Shown here: piece after piece, positions 5,687 through 5,856 of the stretch
Layout: the number at the start of each line of letters is the position of its first letter
Numbering within the stretch: the first letter of the stretch is position 1
Assembly: GCA_024762375.1 (NCBI GenBank)
Contig: JANTHQ010000142.1
Span: 1 to 5,856 of the forward strand
Length of the DNA: 5,856 bases
Direction: 5' to 3'
Source of the DNA: Anaerolineaceae bacterium
GTDB lineage: Bacteria; Chloroflexota; Anaerolineae; 4572-78
Made by a program: the position numbers and the translations under genes
Notes under the pieces: generated by a model
Seen by the model: only the letters and a program-made list of their open reading frames with translations
The model's database searches: none
What the model was told of the DNA's origin: nothing

Positions 5687-5856
5687 TTAAAACAGTTGAA
5701 ATCGGCTTGATGCTTTGACAATTTTATGTCGATAATCGGCGACGTATCCCAACAATTTGGCGTGCAATTCTTCCCATTCCGGGCTTTTTAGCGCTTCGAC
5801 CATCGAGTCTAAATCGTCGGCGACGAACCCCATCAAAATTTGCGGTGCATCGCCAT
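5687..5856 (-). CDS. Partial unknown protein, C-terminal 55 residues
   Basis: On the minus strand a frame is open from the window edge (first whole codon at 5854) to a TAA at 5689-5687, directly before the shared terminator. The 55 visible residues begin GDAPQILMGFVADDLDSMVE and contain KSPEWEELHAKLLGYV, then finish KASSRFQLF. The pattern of a beta strand, an amphipathic helix with a SPEW-type motif, and a second helix is reminiscent of small ferredoxin-like dimeric alpha/beta-barrel proteins (ABM, EthD or NIPSNAP type), but this is a weak impression. The other two minus-strand frames are broken by stops here, and the ending at a terminator supports a real gene. The start lies outside the window. 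I do not recognise the family with confidence. Confidence 0.65.
   Translation of the reverse strand, partial: GDAPQILMGFVADDLDSMVEALKSPEWEELHAKLLGYVADYRHKIVKASSRFQLF

Overview
The window is an ordinary-looking bacterial chromosomal segment. It holds four complete protein genes and the 3' end of a fifth, and no mobile element, CRISPR array, rRNA or tRNA was seen. Coding DNA is of intermediate GC, while the 283-bp gap at 1542-1824 is strikingly AT-rich. A LytR-CpsA-Psr protein with a C-terminal LytR_C domain next to an NFACT (RqcH/Rqc2-type) protein, in this codon style, would fit a Chloroflexota (Anaerolineae-like) genome. That placement is an impression from protein flavour, not a demonstrated assignment.

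Layout: on the minus strand, an LCP-family cell-envelope protein (15-1541) lies downstream of an NFACT-family ribosome-quality-control protein (1825-3555). On the plus strand, diverging from NFACT across an 86-bp shared promoter region, are two consecutive aldo/keto reductases (3642-4502 and 4572-5579) of clearly different subfamilies. Each has a strong Shine-Dalgarno and its own promoter-like element. A bidirectional terminator (5640-5672) separates them from a convergent minus-strand gene cut by the window edge (5687-5856).

The genes do not form one pathway. LCP acts outside the membrane in attaching glycopolymers to the wall, NFACT acts on stalled 50S subunits, and the two reductases act on unknown carbonyl or sugar-type substrates.

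The most interesting DNA is non-coding. The 1542-1824 gap contains three co-oriented DnaA-box-like 9-mers in 40 bp (one a perfect match to the consensus), flanked by AT-rich sequence. It also has two families of short repeats spaced about one helical turn apart, and a promoter placed so close to the LCP start codon that its mRNA should be leaderless. This could be a DnaA-bound regulatory site or, more speculatively, a replication-origin-like element. No dnaA or dnaN gene is in view to support the origin reading. No convincing new biological system was found in the protein-coding part.
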